Of a stretch of DNA of 36,095 bases, positions 9,765 through 17,099 are shown one piece after another. The number at the start of each line of letters is the position of its first letter. Positions within the stretch are counted from its first letter, which is position 1. The DNA comes from an uncultured Lachnospiraceae bacterium (GTDB lineage Bacteria; Bacillota; Clostridia; Lachnospirales; Lachnospiraceae), in the NCBI GenBank assembly GCA_947626915.1, contig CANQUA010000105.1:1-36095 (forward strand), given 5' to 3'. The notes beneath the pieces are model-generated. The model searched no databases and had not been told where the DNA came from. It saw only the letters and a program-made list of their open reading frames with translations. A program made the translations under genes and the position numbers.

Positions 9765-10853
9765 CTATTCCTTTTCGCTTGTTACCGTGCCTTCTACCAC
9801 CTTAAAAATTTTATCAATCCGAAAACTGTAATTCAAAAAATCTTCCAGGCCCGTGCAGGTGATCATGGTCTGGATATGGTCGATCCCCTCCAAAAGATGC
9901 TCCTGCCGGCTTCCGTCCAGTTCTGACAATACGTCGTCCAGAAGAAGCACCGGGTAATCTTTCGTTATATACTTCACCAGCTCAATCTCCGCCAGCTTCA
10001 GGGAAAGCGCCGCCGTTCTCTGCTGCCCCTGGGAACCGAACTTCCGAATGTCAATGCCATTCACCATAAAACTCAAATCATCGCGATGGGGTCCTGCCGT
10101 CGTGGTTTTCAGCCTGATATCCATCTCCCTGTTCCGGTTCAGGGCGGCTTCCATCTGGACAATCTCCGTATTCGGTTCGTACAGAACCTCCAGATTTTCC
10201 TTTCCGCCGGACAGCTCCTTATGGATTCCGAAAATAATTCGGTTCAGCTGTTCTATAAATTCCCGCCTGTACCGGATCACCTGGCTTCCATACTGAAAAA
10301 GCTGCATATCCCACACGTCCAGGGTACTCTCATAATCAGGATGAAACATAAGCTCTTTCAGGAGTTTATTTCTCTGCTGGAGCACCTTATTGTACTGGAT
10401 CAATGCGTGGACATACAAACGGTTCAGCTGACAAAGCTCCATATCCACAAACCGCCGTCTTTCCGCAGGACCATTCTTTATGATATTGAGATCCTCCGGC
10501 GAGAAGAACACCACATTCAGGATTCCGAAAAGCTCGCTGGCCTTCCGGATCGGGACCCCGTTGACCGCCGCACCCTTGGCCTTATTCTTTTTCAGGTGCA
10601 TATCGATCCGGTACGGCACATCCTTTTTCCGCACATACATCTTAATATGCGCTTCCTCACTGTTAAAACGAATGATCTCCCTGTCCTTGCTCCCCCGGTG
10701 CGACCTGGAGGTGCAGCAGACATAGACGGCCTCCAGAATATTGGTCTTTCCCTGGGCGTTGTCCCCATAGAGAAGATTGGTACCGGGACTGAAATCCATA
10801 TGTAACTGTTCATAATTGCGGTAATTTTGAAGTTCTATGGATTCGATCATCAT
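9765..10853 (-). CDS. recF: DNA replication and repair protein RecF
   Basis: A 362-residue SMC-like ATPase that helps load RecA at single-strand gaps. Walker A YGDNAQGKTN lies near residues 30-40, a signature segment (FGSQGQQRT) near 275, and Walker B VLLLDDVLSELD near 305-315. Two adjacent ATG codons open the frame; GAGG is 8 bases before the first, which I used. Only 3 bases separate it from the yaaA stop, so the two are surely coupled. The position between dnaN and gyrB is the conserved Firmicute order. Confidence 0.97.
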   Translation of the reverse strand: MMIESIELQNYRNYEQLHMDFSPGTNLLYGDNAQGKTNILEAVYVCCTSRSHRGSKDREIIRFNSEEAHIKMYVRKKDVPYRIDMHLKKNKAKGAAVNGVPIRKASELFGILNVVFFSPEDLNIIKNGPAERRRFVDMELCQLNRLYVHALIQYNKVLQQRNKLLKELMFHPDYESTLDVWDMQLFQYGSQVIRYRREFIEQLNRIIFGIHKELSGGKENLEVLYEPNTEIVQMEAALNRNREMDIRLKTTTAGPHRDDLSFMVNGIDIRKFGSQGQQRTAALSLKLAEIELVKYITKDYPVLLLDDVLSELDGSRQEHLLEGIDHIQTMITCTGLEDFLNYSFRIDKIFKVVEGTVTSEKE

Positions 10854-10856
10854 GGC

Positions 10857-11066
10857 TTACGCCTCAATTCGGATGGTTTCCCCGCCATACTGCACCAGAT
10901 CTCCCGCTTTCAGCTTCTTGCCTCTCTGATATTCCACCTGACCGTTTACCGATACCTTGCCATCTAAAATCGCGTATTTGGCATCCACGCCGCTTTCCGC
11001 CAGCCCGGCCGCTTTCAAGGCCTGGCCCAGCCGGATATATTCCTCGCGTAATTTAACGATTTCCAT
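10857..11066 (-). CDS. yaaA: S4-domain RNA-binding protein YaaA
   Basis: A 69-residue protein that is essentially one S4 RNA-binding domain, with the core ILDGKVSVNGQVEYQRGKKL and the end GDLVQYGG. In Bacillus the equivalent small gene lies between dnaN and recF, as here, and has been linked to ribosome assembly. The length and position match. The exact RNA target is not readable from the sequence. Confidence 0.93.
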   Translation of the reverse strand: MEIVKLREEYIRLGQALKAAGLAESGVDAKYAILDGKVSVNGQVEYQRGKKLKAGDLVQYGGETIRIEA

Positions 11067-11114
11067 AAATATTCCCCTCTTAAACGTCCCCGGAACCGAG
11101 GACGCTTTTCATCA

Positions 11115-12233
11115 TCAAACAGACGCAGCGTTAAAATTCACAGGCAGGATCAGATAAATGTAATTCTCGTCGTCGTCCTTGATGAAACACGGAGACTTCG
11201 GATTCATCAGATACAGATTCACTTCTTCATCATCAATGATGCGCAGAGCGTCGATGAGGAACTTCGGATTGAATCCGATCATCAGATCTTTTCCTGATTT
11301 TTTGATCAATACCTCCGCATTCATGGTACCGAAGCTGGAATTCATCTTAATCTGCATGACATTATCCAAAATATTCAGAATAATCGGTTTTTTATCATTT
11401 TCCCTGATCAGAATGCTGGCCCGATCGATACAATCCAGGAACTCCCTCTTATTGATCGTAACTTTCGTATTATAATCGCTGGAAAGCATCTGTTCGATCC
11501 GGAAATATTCCCCGTCAATGAGGCGGGAAACCACCGTTGTGTCGTCAAATTCGAACAGAATATGGTTCTTGCTGAAATAGACCAGAACCTCCTTTTCGTT
11601 ATCCCCGCTCAGGATCTTGCTAATCTCACTTAAAGTCTTGCCAGGAACGATGACTTTTAAATCATCGTAAAAATCTTTTAATCTCACGTTGCGGATCGAC
11701 ATGCGGTGACCGTCCAGGGAAACCACTTTCAGCATATCCGCATGAACCTGGAACAGTTCGCCGGTCATCATCTTATTGCTGTCATTGGGCGAAATGGAGA
11801 ATAACGTCTGCCCGATGACCTCCCGCAGCGAAAACTGGGAGATGCAGATATAATTTTCCCTCTCAATATAAGGAAGATAAGAAAATTCCTCCCCATCCCG
11901 TCCCTGAATCCGGAACACGGAATTATCGCAGGAAAGCACCGTATTGAAACGATCATCCGATTCAATCATGACCAAAGAATCGCCGCCGGAAAATTTGCGT
12001 ATAATTTCCGAAAATAACTTGGCGTTCAGAGCGATTTTTCCTTCCTCTACGATCGTTCCGTCAACTTTCGTCTCAATGCCCAGTTCTGTATCGTTAGCCG
12101 TCAGTTTGATCTGCTGGTCCGTGGCGTCGATCAGGATGCACTCCAGGATCGGCATGGTTGTCTTGGACGACACTGCTTTCAATACAATATTGATCGCATT
12201 CAGTAAATCATCTTTTTGAAATGTCAGCTTCAT
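11115..12233 (-). CDS. dnaN: DNA polymerase III beta subunit (sliding clamp)
   Basis: A 372-residue processivity clamp. The three repeated clamp domains are visible from the N-terminal KLTFQKDDLLNAINIVLKAV through the central segment to the C-terminal INPVNF-like end (LILPVNFNAASV). Length and family sequence are standard. AGGAAAGGAAG precedes the ATG by about 12 bases, slightly far. The 258-base gap to dnaA holds origin elements, so the transcript would cross the unwinding region. It ends 48 bases before yaaA. Confidence 0.97.
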   Translation of the reverse strand: MKLTFQKDDLLNAINIVLKAVSSKTTMPILECILIDATDQQIKLTANDTELGIETKVDGTIVEEGKIALNAKLFSEIIRKFSGGDSLVMIESDDRFNTVLSCDNSVFRIQGRDGEEFSYLPYIERENYICISQFSLREVIGQTLFSISPNDSNKMMTGELFQVHADMLKVVSLDGHRMSIRNVRLKDFYDDLKVIVPGKTLSEISKILSGDNEKEVLVYFSKNHILFEFDDTTVVSRLIDGEYFRIEQMLSSDYNTKVTINKREFLDCIDRASILIRENDKKPIILNILDNVMQIKMNSSFGTMNAEVLIKKSGKDLMIGFNPKFLIDALRIIDDEEVNLYLMNPKSPCFIKDDDENYIYLILPVNFNAASV

Positions 12234-12261
12234 AATGGTTGATAACTTCCTTTCCTGCTTG

Positions 12262-12327
12262 ATGGTGATATAAAAATAATATATTTAAGTAAGTTTAAGA
12301 AGCATTCTTAGTAGGGAGCGTGGATTT
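12262..12327 (-). other. Candidate DNA-unwinding element with DnaA-trio-like repeat
   Basis: Read on the minus strand, a weak DnaA box AAATCCACG (12327-12319) is followed by the GC patch CTCC and then triplets beginning CTACTAAGAATG. An AT-rich tract with TAAATATATTATTTTTATA follows, to about 12262. This box, GC patch, trio and AT-rich order matches the basal unwinding system known at B. subtilis oriC, which is also between dnaA and dnaN. Trio fit is imperfect after the first two triplets. Confidence 0.6.
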
Positions 12328-12449
12328 GTGTAAAACCCCGCAATCCCTTGTTTTTACTGGAATGGACGGATGCGCCGGGAGGTGGAAAAGCTTCCCTGAC
12401 GTCCGGGATAACTTCCGGTTTTTGCACACAGTCAAAATTGTATCAAAAG

Positions 12450-12489
12450 TTATCAACTTTATCCACAGCTTTTTGACGAGTTATCCACA
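12450..12489 (+). promoter_or_regulatory. oriC: DnaA-box cluster downstream of dnaA (oriC, dnaN side)
   Basis: Perfect TTATCCACA boxes at 12459-12467 and 12481-12489, plus a weaker TTATCAACT at 12450-12458, directly after the dnaA stop codon. Together with the boxes upstream of dnaA they form a bipartite origin. Confidence 0.85.
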
Positions 12490-12491
12490 TA

Positions 12492-13868
12492 TTACTGTGA
12501 ACTGAGTTTCTTTTTCAGGACATCTATGGTGTTAGCCACGGAGGCATTGGTTTTGATCTCCTTGGCTATCTTATCTCGGCCGTGAATGATTGTGGTATGG
12601 TCCCTTCCCCCAAGGTAGCGTCCTATGACCTGCAGGGAGTCGCCGGTCATATTCTGGCACAGATACATGGCGATCTGTCTCGGATAGGCGATTTCCTTGT
12701 TGCGCTTTTGCGAGGAAATATCCAGGGTCGTGATGCCGAAATGATCCGCTACCGTCTGGATAATCAGTTCTGAAGTAATCTTTCGCTCCGAGTTGGGCGA
12801 AATAATATCTTTCAGAGCTTCCTCCGCCAATGCGATGTCGATATCTTTGTTTGTCTCCAGTTTGGAAAGAGCGACGATCTTCGTCAGGGCCCCTTCCAGT
12901 TCGCGGATATTGGACCGGATATTGGTGGCGATGTATTTGATCACTTCATTATCTATATTATAGCCTTCCATGTCCTCCTTCTTACGAAGGATCGCCATGC
13001 GGGTCTCATAGTCCGGCGGCTGAATATCCACGGTCAATCCCCATTCAAAACGGGAACGCAGCCGCTCCTCCAGCGTCTCGAAGTCTTTCGGAGGCTTATC
13101 GGAGGAAATGATAATCTGCTTTTTCGCCTCATACAGGGTGTTGAACGTGTGGAAAAATTCCTCCTGAGTGCTTTCTTTTCCGATAATAAACTGGATATCG
13201 TCGATGAGCAGCACGTCATTGTTCCTGTATTTTTCACGGAATTCCGTGGTGGATATGTTATTTTTATTCCGGATGGCGTCGATCAATTCGTTCGTAAATT
13301 TTTCGGATGTGACGTAAAGGATCTTCGAATCCGGATTGTTCTTCAGGATGAAATGGGCGATGGAGTGCATCAGGTGCGTTTTCCCCAGTCCCACGCCTCC
13401 GTATATGAACAGAGGATTGTAGATCTCGCCGGGAGACTCCGCCACAGCCAGAGACGCCGCGTGGGCCAGGCTGTTGTTAGCGCCCACCACGAACGTCTCG
13501 AAGGTATAGCGCGGATTCAGATTGGCTCCCTGAAGCGCCATCTGGTTGACTTCTGCCGTCTGTGTCTGGATCAGGTGTTTGTTCGGAACCTTCTTTTCCT
13601 CAATATCCGCTTCGCTGATCAATTCAATGGTACACGAAAAACCGAGAACCTCCGATATTGTCACCTGGAGCTGCTTCTCATATCTTTTTTTAATGATCGC
13701 GATATAGTGAGGACTGGAATCAGGAACCAGGATCCTGACCACATTTTTGTCCACCGCGTAAGGCTTCAGCGGGAGTAGCCATGTGTTATAGGACGGTTCT
13801 GTCACGTCGTATTCCTCTTTTAGCGTAAGCAGGATCTCTTCCCACCGGTTTTTCAGTTGTTCTAGCAT
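12492..13868 (-). CDS. dnaA: Chromosomal replication initiator DnaA
   Basis: A 458-residue AAA+ initiator. Domain I covers ~1-80 and a short linker ~85-115. The AAA+ core has Walker A GGVGLGKTH at 157-165 and Walker B LLIDD at 220-224, and domain IV carries the DnaA-box recognition signature GGRDHTTIIHGRDK near the end. The frame stays open 17 codons further upstream, but ATG at 13868 is preceded 7 bases away by AGGAG and starts with the family-typical MLEQLKNRWEE. It is the first gene of the minus-strand replication cluster and is flanked by DnaA boxes on both sides, which suggests autoregulation. Confidence 0.98.
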   Translation of the reverse strand: MLEQLKNRWEEILLTLKEEYDVTEPSYNTWLLPLKPYAVDKNVVRILVPDSSPHYIAIIKKRYEKQLQVTISEVLGFSCTIELISEADIEEKKVPNKHLIQTQTAEVNQMALQGANLNPRYTFETFVVGANNSLAHAASLAVAESPGEIYNPLFIYGGVGLGKTHLMHSIAHFILKNNPDSKILYVTSEKFTNELIDAIRNKNNISTTEFREKYRNNDVLLIDDIQFIIGKESTQEEFFHTFNTLYEAKKQIIISSDKPPKDFETLEERLRSRFEWGLTVDIQPPDYETRMAILRKKEDMEGYNIDNEVIKYIATNIRSNIRELEGALTKIVALSKLETNKDIDIALAEEALKDIISPNSERKITSELIIQTVADHFGITTLDISSQKRNKEIAYPRQIAMYLCQNMTGDSLQVIGRYLGGRDHTTIIHGRDKIAKEIKTNASVANTIDVLKKKLSSQ

Positions 13869-13932
13869 AGCGTTTCTCCTAACGTGTATAAATCGAAATA
13901 CCGCGCCGGGCACATACACCCAATCTACTACT

Positions 13933-13961
13933 ATTTTATACTATAAAGTATTTTTTTTCAA
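13933..13961 (-). promoter_or_regulatory. Probable dnaA promoter
   Basis: On the minus strand TTGAAA (13961-13956) and TAAAAT (13938-13933) are spaced by 17 bases, about 65 bases before the dnaA start. DnaA boxes begin 30 bases upstream of the -35, so initiator binding could affect transcription. Confidence 0.6.
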
Positions 13962-13990
13962 TTTTTTTTGAGCAAAAATACAAAAATAGT

Positions 13991-14035
13991 TGTGGATAAA
14001 TATGTTTCCACAACTTATCCACAACCTGTGGATAA
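13991..14035. promoter_or_regulatory. oriC: DnaA-box cluster upstream of dnaA (oriC, rpmH side)
   Basis: Three perfect DnaA boxes: TGTGGATAA at 13991-13999, TTATCCACA at 14015-14023 and TGTGGATAA at 14027-14035. The last two face each other. AT-rich DNA follows on both sides. This is the second half of the bipartite origin. Confidence 0.9.
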
Positions 14036-14056
14036 GTTGATAAATGAAATTTCCTA

Positions 14057-14085
14057 TTGACGTCGGGGGAAGAACTCTATATAAT
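14057..14085 (+). promoter_or_regulatory. Promoter of the ECF S-component gene
   Basis: TTGACG at 14057-14062 and TATAAT at 14080-14085, with a 17-base spacer. It begins only 22 bases after the last DnaA box. Confidence 0.85.
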
Positions 14086-14137
14086 TCAGATGTATTGCAT
14101 TGTATCTTTTTATAAGAACAGTAGCAGGAGGTAAAAA

Positions 14138-14782
14138 ATGAATACTAAGAAAAAAGACACTCGTTGGCTGACCAGTGTTGCACTTATGGCGGCGATCGTG
14201 ATCCTGTTGGCGAATACGCCTTTCGGCATGATCCAGCTTCCTGTTATTAAGGCAACAACTGTGCATATCCCTGTGATTATCGGCGCTGTCGTACTGGGGC
14301 CTCTCGCAGGGGCAATCCTGGGGGGCGTGTTCGGAATCTGCTCCATGATCTCCAATACACTGGCCCCGAATCTTTCCTCGTTCGCGTTCTCTCCCTTCAT
14401 GAGTACGACGGGAATCGTGGGCGCGGTCAAGGCGGTCTGGATATCGGTGGGATGCCGCATCATGATCGGCGTCGTGTCCGGATGGCTGTGGATATTTTTG
14501 AGGAAAATTAAAATGAATCGTCACCTGGCTCTGGCGATCACCGGTTTCGTCGGCTCCATGACAAATACGATCATGGTCATGGGCAGCATCTTTGTACTTC
14601 TGGCTAACGAATATTCCGTGGTCAGGGGGGTAACGGGAAGGAAAGCCCTTTGGGGAGTGATCATGGTGACGATCACTTCATCCGGCATACCGGAGGCGAT
14701 TGCCGCGATGGTACTGGTGGCCGTGATCGGCACGGCTCTTTTGTACGCGGTGACCCGGATACCCAGCTACAGCCGGAGCTGA
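14138..14782 (+). CDS. ECF transporter S component (membrane substrate-binding subunit)
   Basis: A 214-residue hydrophobic protein with about six membrane segments. The N-terminal pattern TRWLTSVALMAAIVILLANTP, the following TVHIPVIIGAVVLGPLAGAI and GGVFGICSM match S components of energy-coupling-factor vitamin transporters of the uncharacterised or pantothenate-like kind. These subunits bind the vitamin and share an EcfAA'T module encoded elsewhere; none is present here. The start follows AGGAGG. It has its own promoter and terminator, so it is a single-gene unit placed between oriC and rpmH. The ligand cannot be assigned. Confidence 0.85.
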   Translation: MNTKKKDTRWLTSVALMAAIVILLANTPFGMIQLPVIKATTVHIPVIIGAVVLGPLAGAILGGVFGICSMISNTLAPNLSSFAFSPFMSTTGIVGAVKAVWISVGCRIMIGVVSGWLWIFLRKIKMNRHLALAITGFVGSMTNTIMVMGSIFVLLANEYSVVRGVTGRKALWGVIMVTITSSGIPEAIAAMVLVAVIGTALLYAVTRIPSYSRS

Positions 14783-14835
14783 TGAATTTCCTTATCTAAA
14801 TATAGTTACAAAGAATACAATCAATACAACTTCTT

Positions 14836-14873
14836 GGGGCGGTAAAAATATTGAAAATACCGTCCCTTTTTTT
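14836..14873 (+). terminator. Intrinsic terminator after the S-component gene
   Basis: GGGGCGGTA (14836-14844) pairs with TACCGTCCC (14858-14866), one G-U pair, followed by seven T. It isolates the S-component gene from rpmH. Confidence 0.88.
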
Positions 14874-14885
14874 GTAAGATTTTGC

Positions 14886-14914
14886 TTGACTTCCCTCGAT
14901 TCCTTCTATATAAT
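14886..14914 (+). promoter_or_regulatory. Promoter of the rpmH operon
   Basis: TTGACT at 14886-14891 and a perfect TATAAT at 14909-14914, 17-base spacer, 51 bases ahead of rpmH. Confidence 0.9.
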
Positions 14915-14965
14915 TGAAACGATGTTTAATTTAGAAAAGGTCTGAAAGAGGAGGTGTCCAGCGCT

Positions 14966-15100
14966 ATGAAGATGACATTTCAGCCTAAGAAAAGACAGAG
15001 AGCCAAGGTTCATGGTTTCAGGGCCAGAATGAGCACTCCGGGCGGAAGAAAAGTTTTAGCCGCGAGAAGAGCAAAAGGAAGAGCCAGATTATCTGCTTAA
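14966..15100 (+). CDS. rpmH: 50S ribosomal protein L34
   Basis: A 44-residue very basic protein, [18 protein letters not shown] at its start and [19 protein letters not shown] at its end, the complete L34 family pattern. GAGGAGG lies 10 bases before ATG 14966. The second methionine (codon 3) is possible, but the MKMTFQPK beginning is usual for this bacterial family. It is the first gene of the rpmH-rnpA-yidD-yidC-jag string and has a strong promoter. Confidence 0.97.
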   Translation: MKMTFQPKKRQRAKVHGFRARMSTPGGRKVLAARRAKGRARLSA

Positions 15101-15112
15101 TTGCTTAGTAAA

Positions 15113-15141
15113 CAGGCCGCAAGAAATTGTGGCCTGATTTT
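15113..15141 (+). terminator. Hairpin with T run between rpmH and rnpA
   Basis: CAGGCCGCAA (15113-15122) and TTGTGGCCTG (15127-15136) form a 10-pair stem closed by a GAAA loop, followed by ATTTTTA. The T run is short, so it is probably a partial terminator or attenuator that gives more L34 message than rnpA message. Confidence 0.7.
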
Positions 15142-15205
15142 TACGGTTTAAAACTTGGTAGAGCGCCTGCGTTTTTGGGGCGCTTGCGTATTTTCAGGAG
15201 GTTTC

Positions 15206-15550
15206 ATGAAAAGGTTTCCTTCCATAAAGAAAAACAGCGAGTTTCAGAAGGTATACAAAGGTGGAACGTCCTATGCCAATCGTTTATTGATAATGTATGT
15301 CAGAAAATCGGATTATCCCGATACCAGGATCGGGATTTCCGTGAGTAAAAAAGTAGGAAACAGTGTGGTGCGCCATCGGGTGACCAGACGGATCAGAGAA
15401 ATTTTTCGATTACACAGAGAAGAGACATATTCTGGATTAGACATCGTAGTGACCGCCAGACCGGCGGCGAAAGATTCGGATTTCAAGAAATTGGAAAGTG
15501 CTTATTGGCACTTGTGCGGACTGCATAACATCAGAAAGGAATCGAAGTGA
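15206..15550 (+). CDS. rnpA: Ribonuclease P protein component
   Basis: A 114-residue basic protein that assists the RNase P RNA in tRNA 5' processing. The family signature is seen as [23 protein letters not shown]; the usual RNR core reads RHR here. The frame remains open upstream, but the start with AGGAGG 4 bases before ATG 15206 gives the normal length and the usual beginning ([14 protein letters not shown]). It follows rpmH and precedes yidD by 7 bases. Confidence 0.96.
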   Translation: MKRFPSIKKNSEFQKVYKGGTSYANRLLIMYVRKSDYPDTRIGISVSKKVGNSVVRHRVTRRIREIFRLHREETYSGLDIVVTARPAAKDSDFKKLESAYWHLCGLHNIRKESK

Positions 15551-15557
15551 TAGTGCT

Positions 15558-15773
15558 ATGGTAAAGAAGTTTTTGATTCTTTGCATCAGAGGGTATCAGA
15601 TCTTTTTGTCTCCTCTGAAAGTTAATTATCACTGTATCTACACGCCTACGTGTTCTCAATACGCCATTGAGGCACTCCAGAAGTATGGCGTGGTGAAAGG
15701 TTTGTGGTTGTCCATACGGAGGATTTTGCGGTGTCATCCGTGGGGCAGAGGCGGTTATGATCCAGTTCCGTAA
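15558..15773 (+). CDS. yidD: Membrane protein insertion efficiency factor YidD
   Basis: A 71-residue protein with the YidD hallmarks: an amphipathic N-terminus, [18 protein letters not shown] with conserved cysteine, and [13 protein letters not shown] at the C-terminus. It is thought to assist YidC-mediated membrane insertion. ATG 15558 follows the rnpA stop by 7 bases and has only a weak upstream AAGGAA, so it probably depends on coupling to rnpA. The frame could extend upstream within rnpA but without family likeness. Confidence 0.94.
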   Translation: MVKKFLILCIRGYQIFLSPLKVNYHCIYTPTCSQYAIEALQKYGVVKGLWLSIRRILRCHPWGRGGYDPVP

Positions 15774-15791
15774 CAACGAGGAGGTAGTAGA

Positions 15792-17081
15792 TTGAATTTT
15801 TTAATTCTGACAAAAGTAGGCGGACCTTTTGGAGTGATCGTTCAGATGCTCGGATGGATCATGGAGATCCTGTTCGGATTTACCAATCTGTTTGGAGTAA
15901 TGAATATCGGTTTAAGCATTATTCTGTTTACGCTGGTGACAAAGCTGATCCTGTTTCCGTTATCTTTGAACCAGCAGAAATCCAGCAAGCTCCAGTCTGT
16001 CATTCAGCCTGAGATTCAGGCCATCCAGAAAAAATATAAGGGCAAGAATGACAACGATTCCATGATGAAGATGAACGTGGAGACCAGAGAGGTCTATGAG
16101 AAGTATGGCGCTTCCATGACCGGAGGGTGTCTGCCGCTTCTGCTCCAGTTTCCTATCATGATCGGCCTTTATCAGGTGATCTACAAAATTCCGGCGTATG
16201 TAGGACAGGTCAGGAATTATTTTGATTTAGTCATTGAAAAGCTGCCGGCGGATTTTGCTGCCAACGAGGTATTTCTGGAACTGGCCCAGAATCAGTATCT
16301 TGCCAATGCGGATTTCTCAAACATGGACAAGGTTGTAGACCTGCTTTATAAGCTGACCAACGCGCAGTGGAATCAGCTTGTTGCCGAATTTCCGAATATC
16401 AGTACTGCGGTTACCAGTTCAGGCGAGAACGTGATTGAAGCGATCAATCGGATGCAGCGTTTTTTGGGAATCAACGTTTCCTATACTCCAATGAACGTGA
16501 TTACAGGATTTTTCGGCGGGAATACTGAATTTACGATTATGGCGGTTGTATTTGCCGTCCTGATTCCCGTAGCTTCCGGTTTGTCCCAGTGGTACAGTTC
16601 TAAAATTATGATGGCGAATCAGCCGAAACAGCCGGATGACGCGCCTGGTTCCAGTATGCTGAAATCCATGAACGTGGCTATGCCGATCATGTCGCTGGTA
16701 TTTTGCTTTACGCTGCCTCTGGTAATCGGCATTTACTGGGTGGTCAGCAGTTTAGTTCAGATGGTTCAGCAGATGGTTATGAATTCCTATATGTCGAAGG
16801 TGGACATTGACGATCTGATCCGTCAGAGTGTGGAGAAGGCCAATAAGAAGCGCGCGAAGAAAGGACTTCCTCCCAACAAAGTGACGACGGCTGCCCAGGC
16901 TATGAAGCGTGTGCAGGAAATGGAAGCGAAAGAGGAAGCTCAGAAAAACGCGAAAGCCGCAAAAACGAAAAAAATGGTGGAGGAATCCACTGCCTATTAT
17001 AATCAAAACGCAAAACCGGGAAGCCTGGCATCGAAAGTCAATATGGTTAAGATGTATAATGAGAAGCATGAAAAGCACTAG
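15792..17081 (+). CDS. yidC: Membrane protein insertase YidC/Oxa1 family
   Basis: A 429-residue membrane insertase. A hydrophobic segment lies near 20-45, then the family block SIILFTLVTKLILFPLSLNQQ with the lysine-rich loop QPEIQAIQKKYKGK, GGCLPLLLQFPIMIGLYQVI, and later membrane segments around 245-265 and 295-330. The C-terminal ~90 residues are charged and coil-like, as in ribosome-binding tails. It starts with TTG; AGGAGG ends 7 bases upstream and no ATG fits. No lipobox is seen at the N-terminus, unlike Bacillus SpoIIIJ. It is followed 18 bases later by jag. Confidence 0.96.
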   Translation: MNFLILTKVGGPFGVIVQMLGWIMEILFGFTNLFGVMNIGLSIILFTLVTKLILFPLSLNQQKSSKLQSVIQPEIQAIQKKYKGKNDNDSMMKMNVETREVYEKYGASMTGGCLPLLLQFPIMIGLYQVIYKIPAYVGQVRNYFDLVIEKLPADFAANEVFLELAQNQYLANADFSNMDKVVDLLYKLTNAQWNQLVAEFPNISTAVTSSGENVIEAINRMQRFLGINVSYTPMNVITGFFGGNTEFTIMAVVFAVLIPVASGLSQWYSSKIMMANQPKQPDDAPGSSMLKSMNVAMPIMSLVFCFTLPLVIGIYWVVSSLVQMVQQMVMNSYMSKVDIDDLIRQSVEKANKKRAKKGLPPNKVTTAAQAMKRVQEMEAKEEAQKNAKAAKTKKMVEESTAYYNQNAKPGSLASKVNMVKMYNEKHEKH

Positions 17082-17099
17082 CATTTAGGAGGAGAATCC

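Noticed and set aside
13925-13933. CTACTACTA triplets near the dnaA promoter, resembling DnaA-trios
   Set aside because: No DnaA box lies on the required side; the DnaA boxes are on the wrong flank, so the dnaN-side module is a better unwinding candidate.
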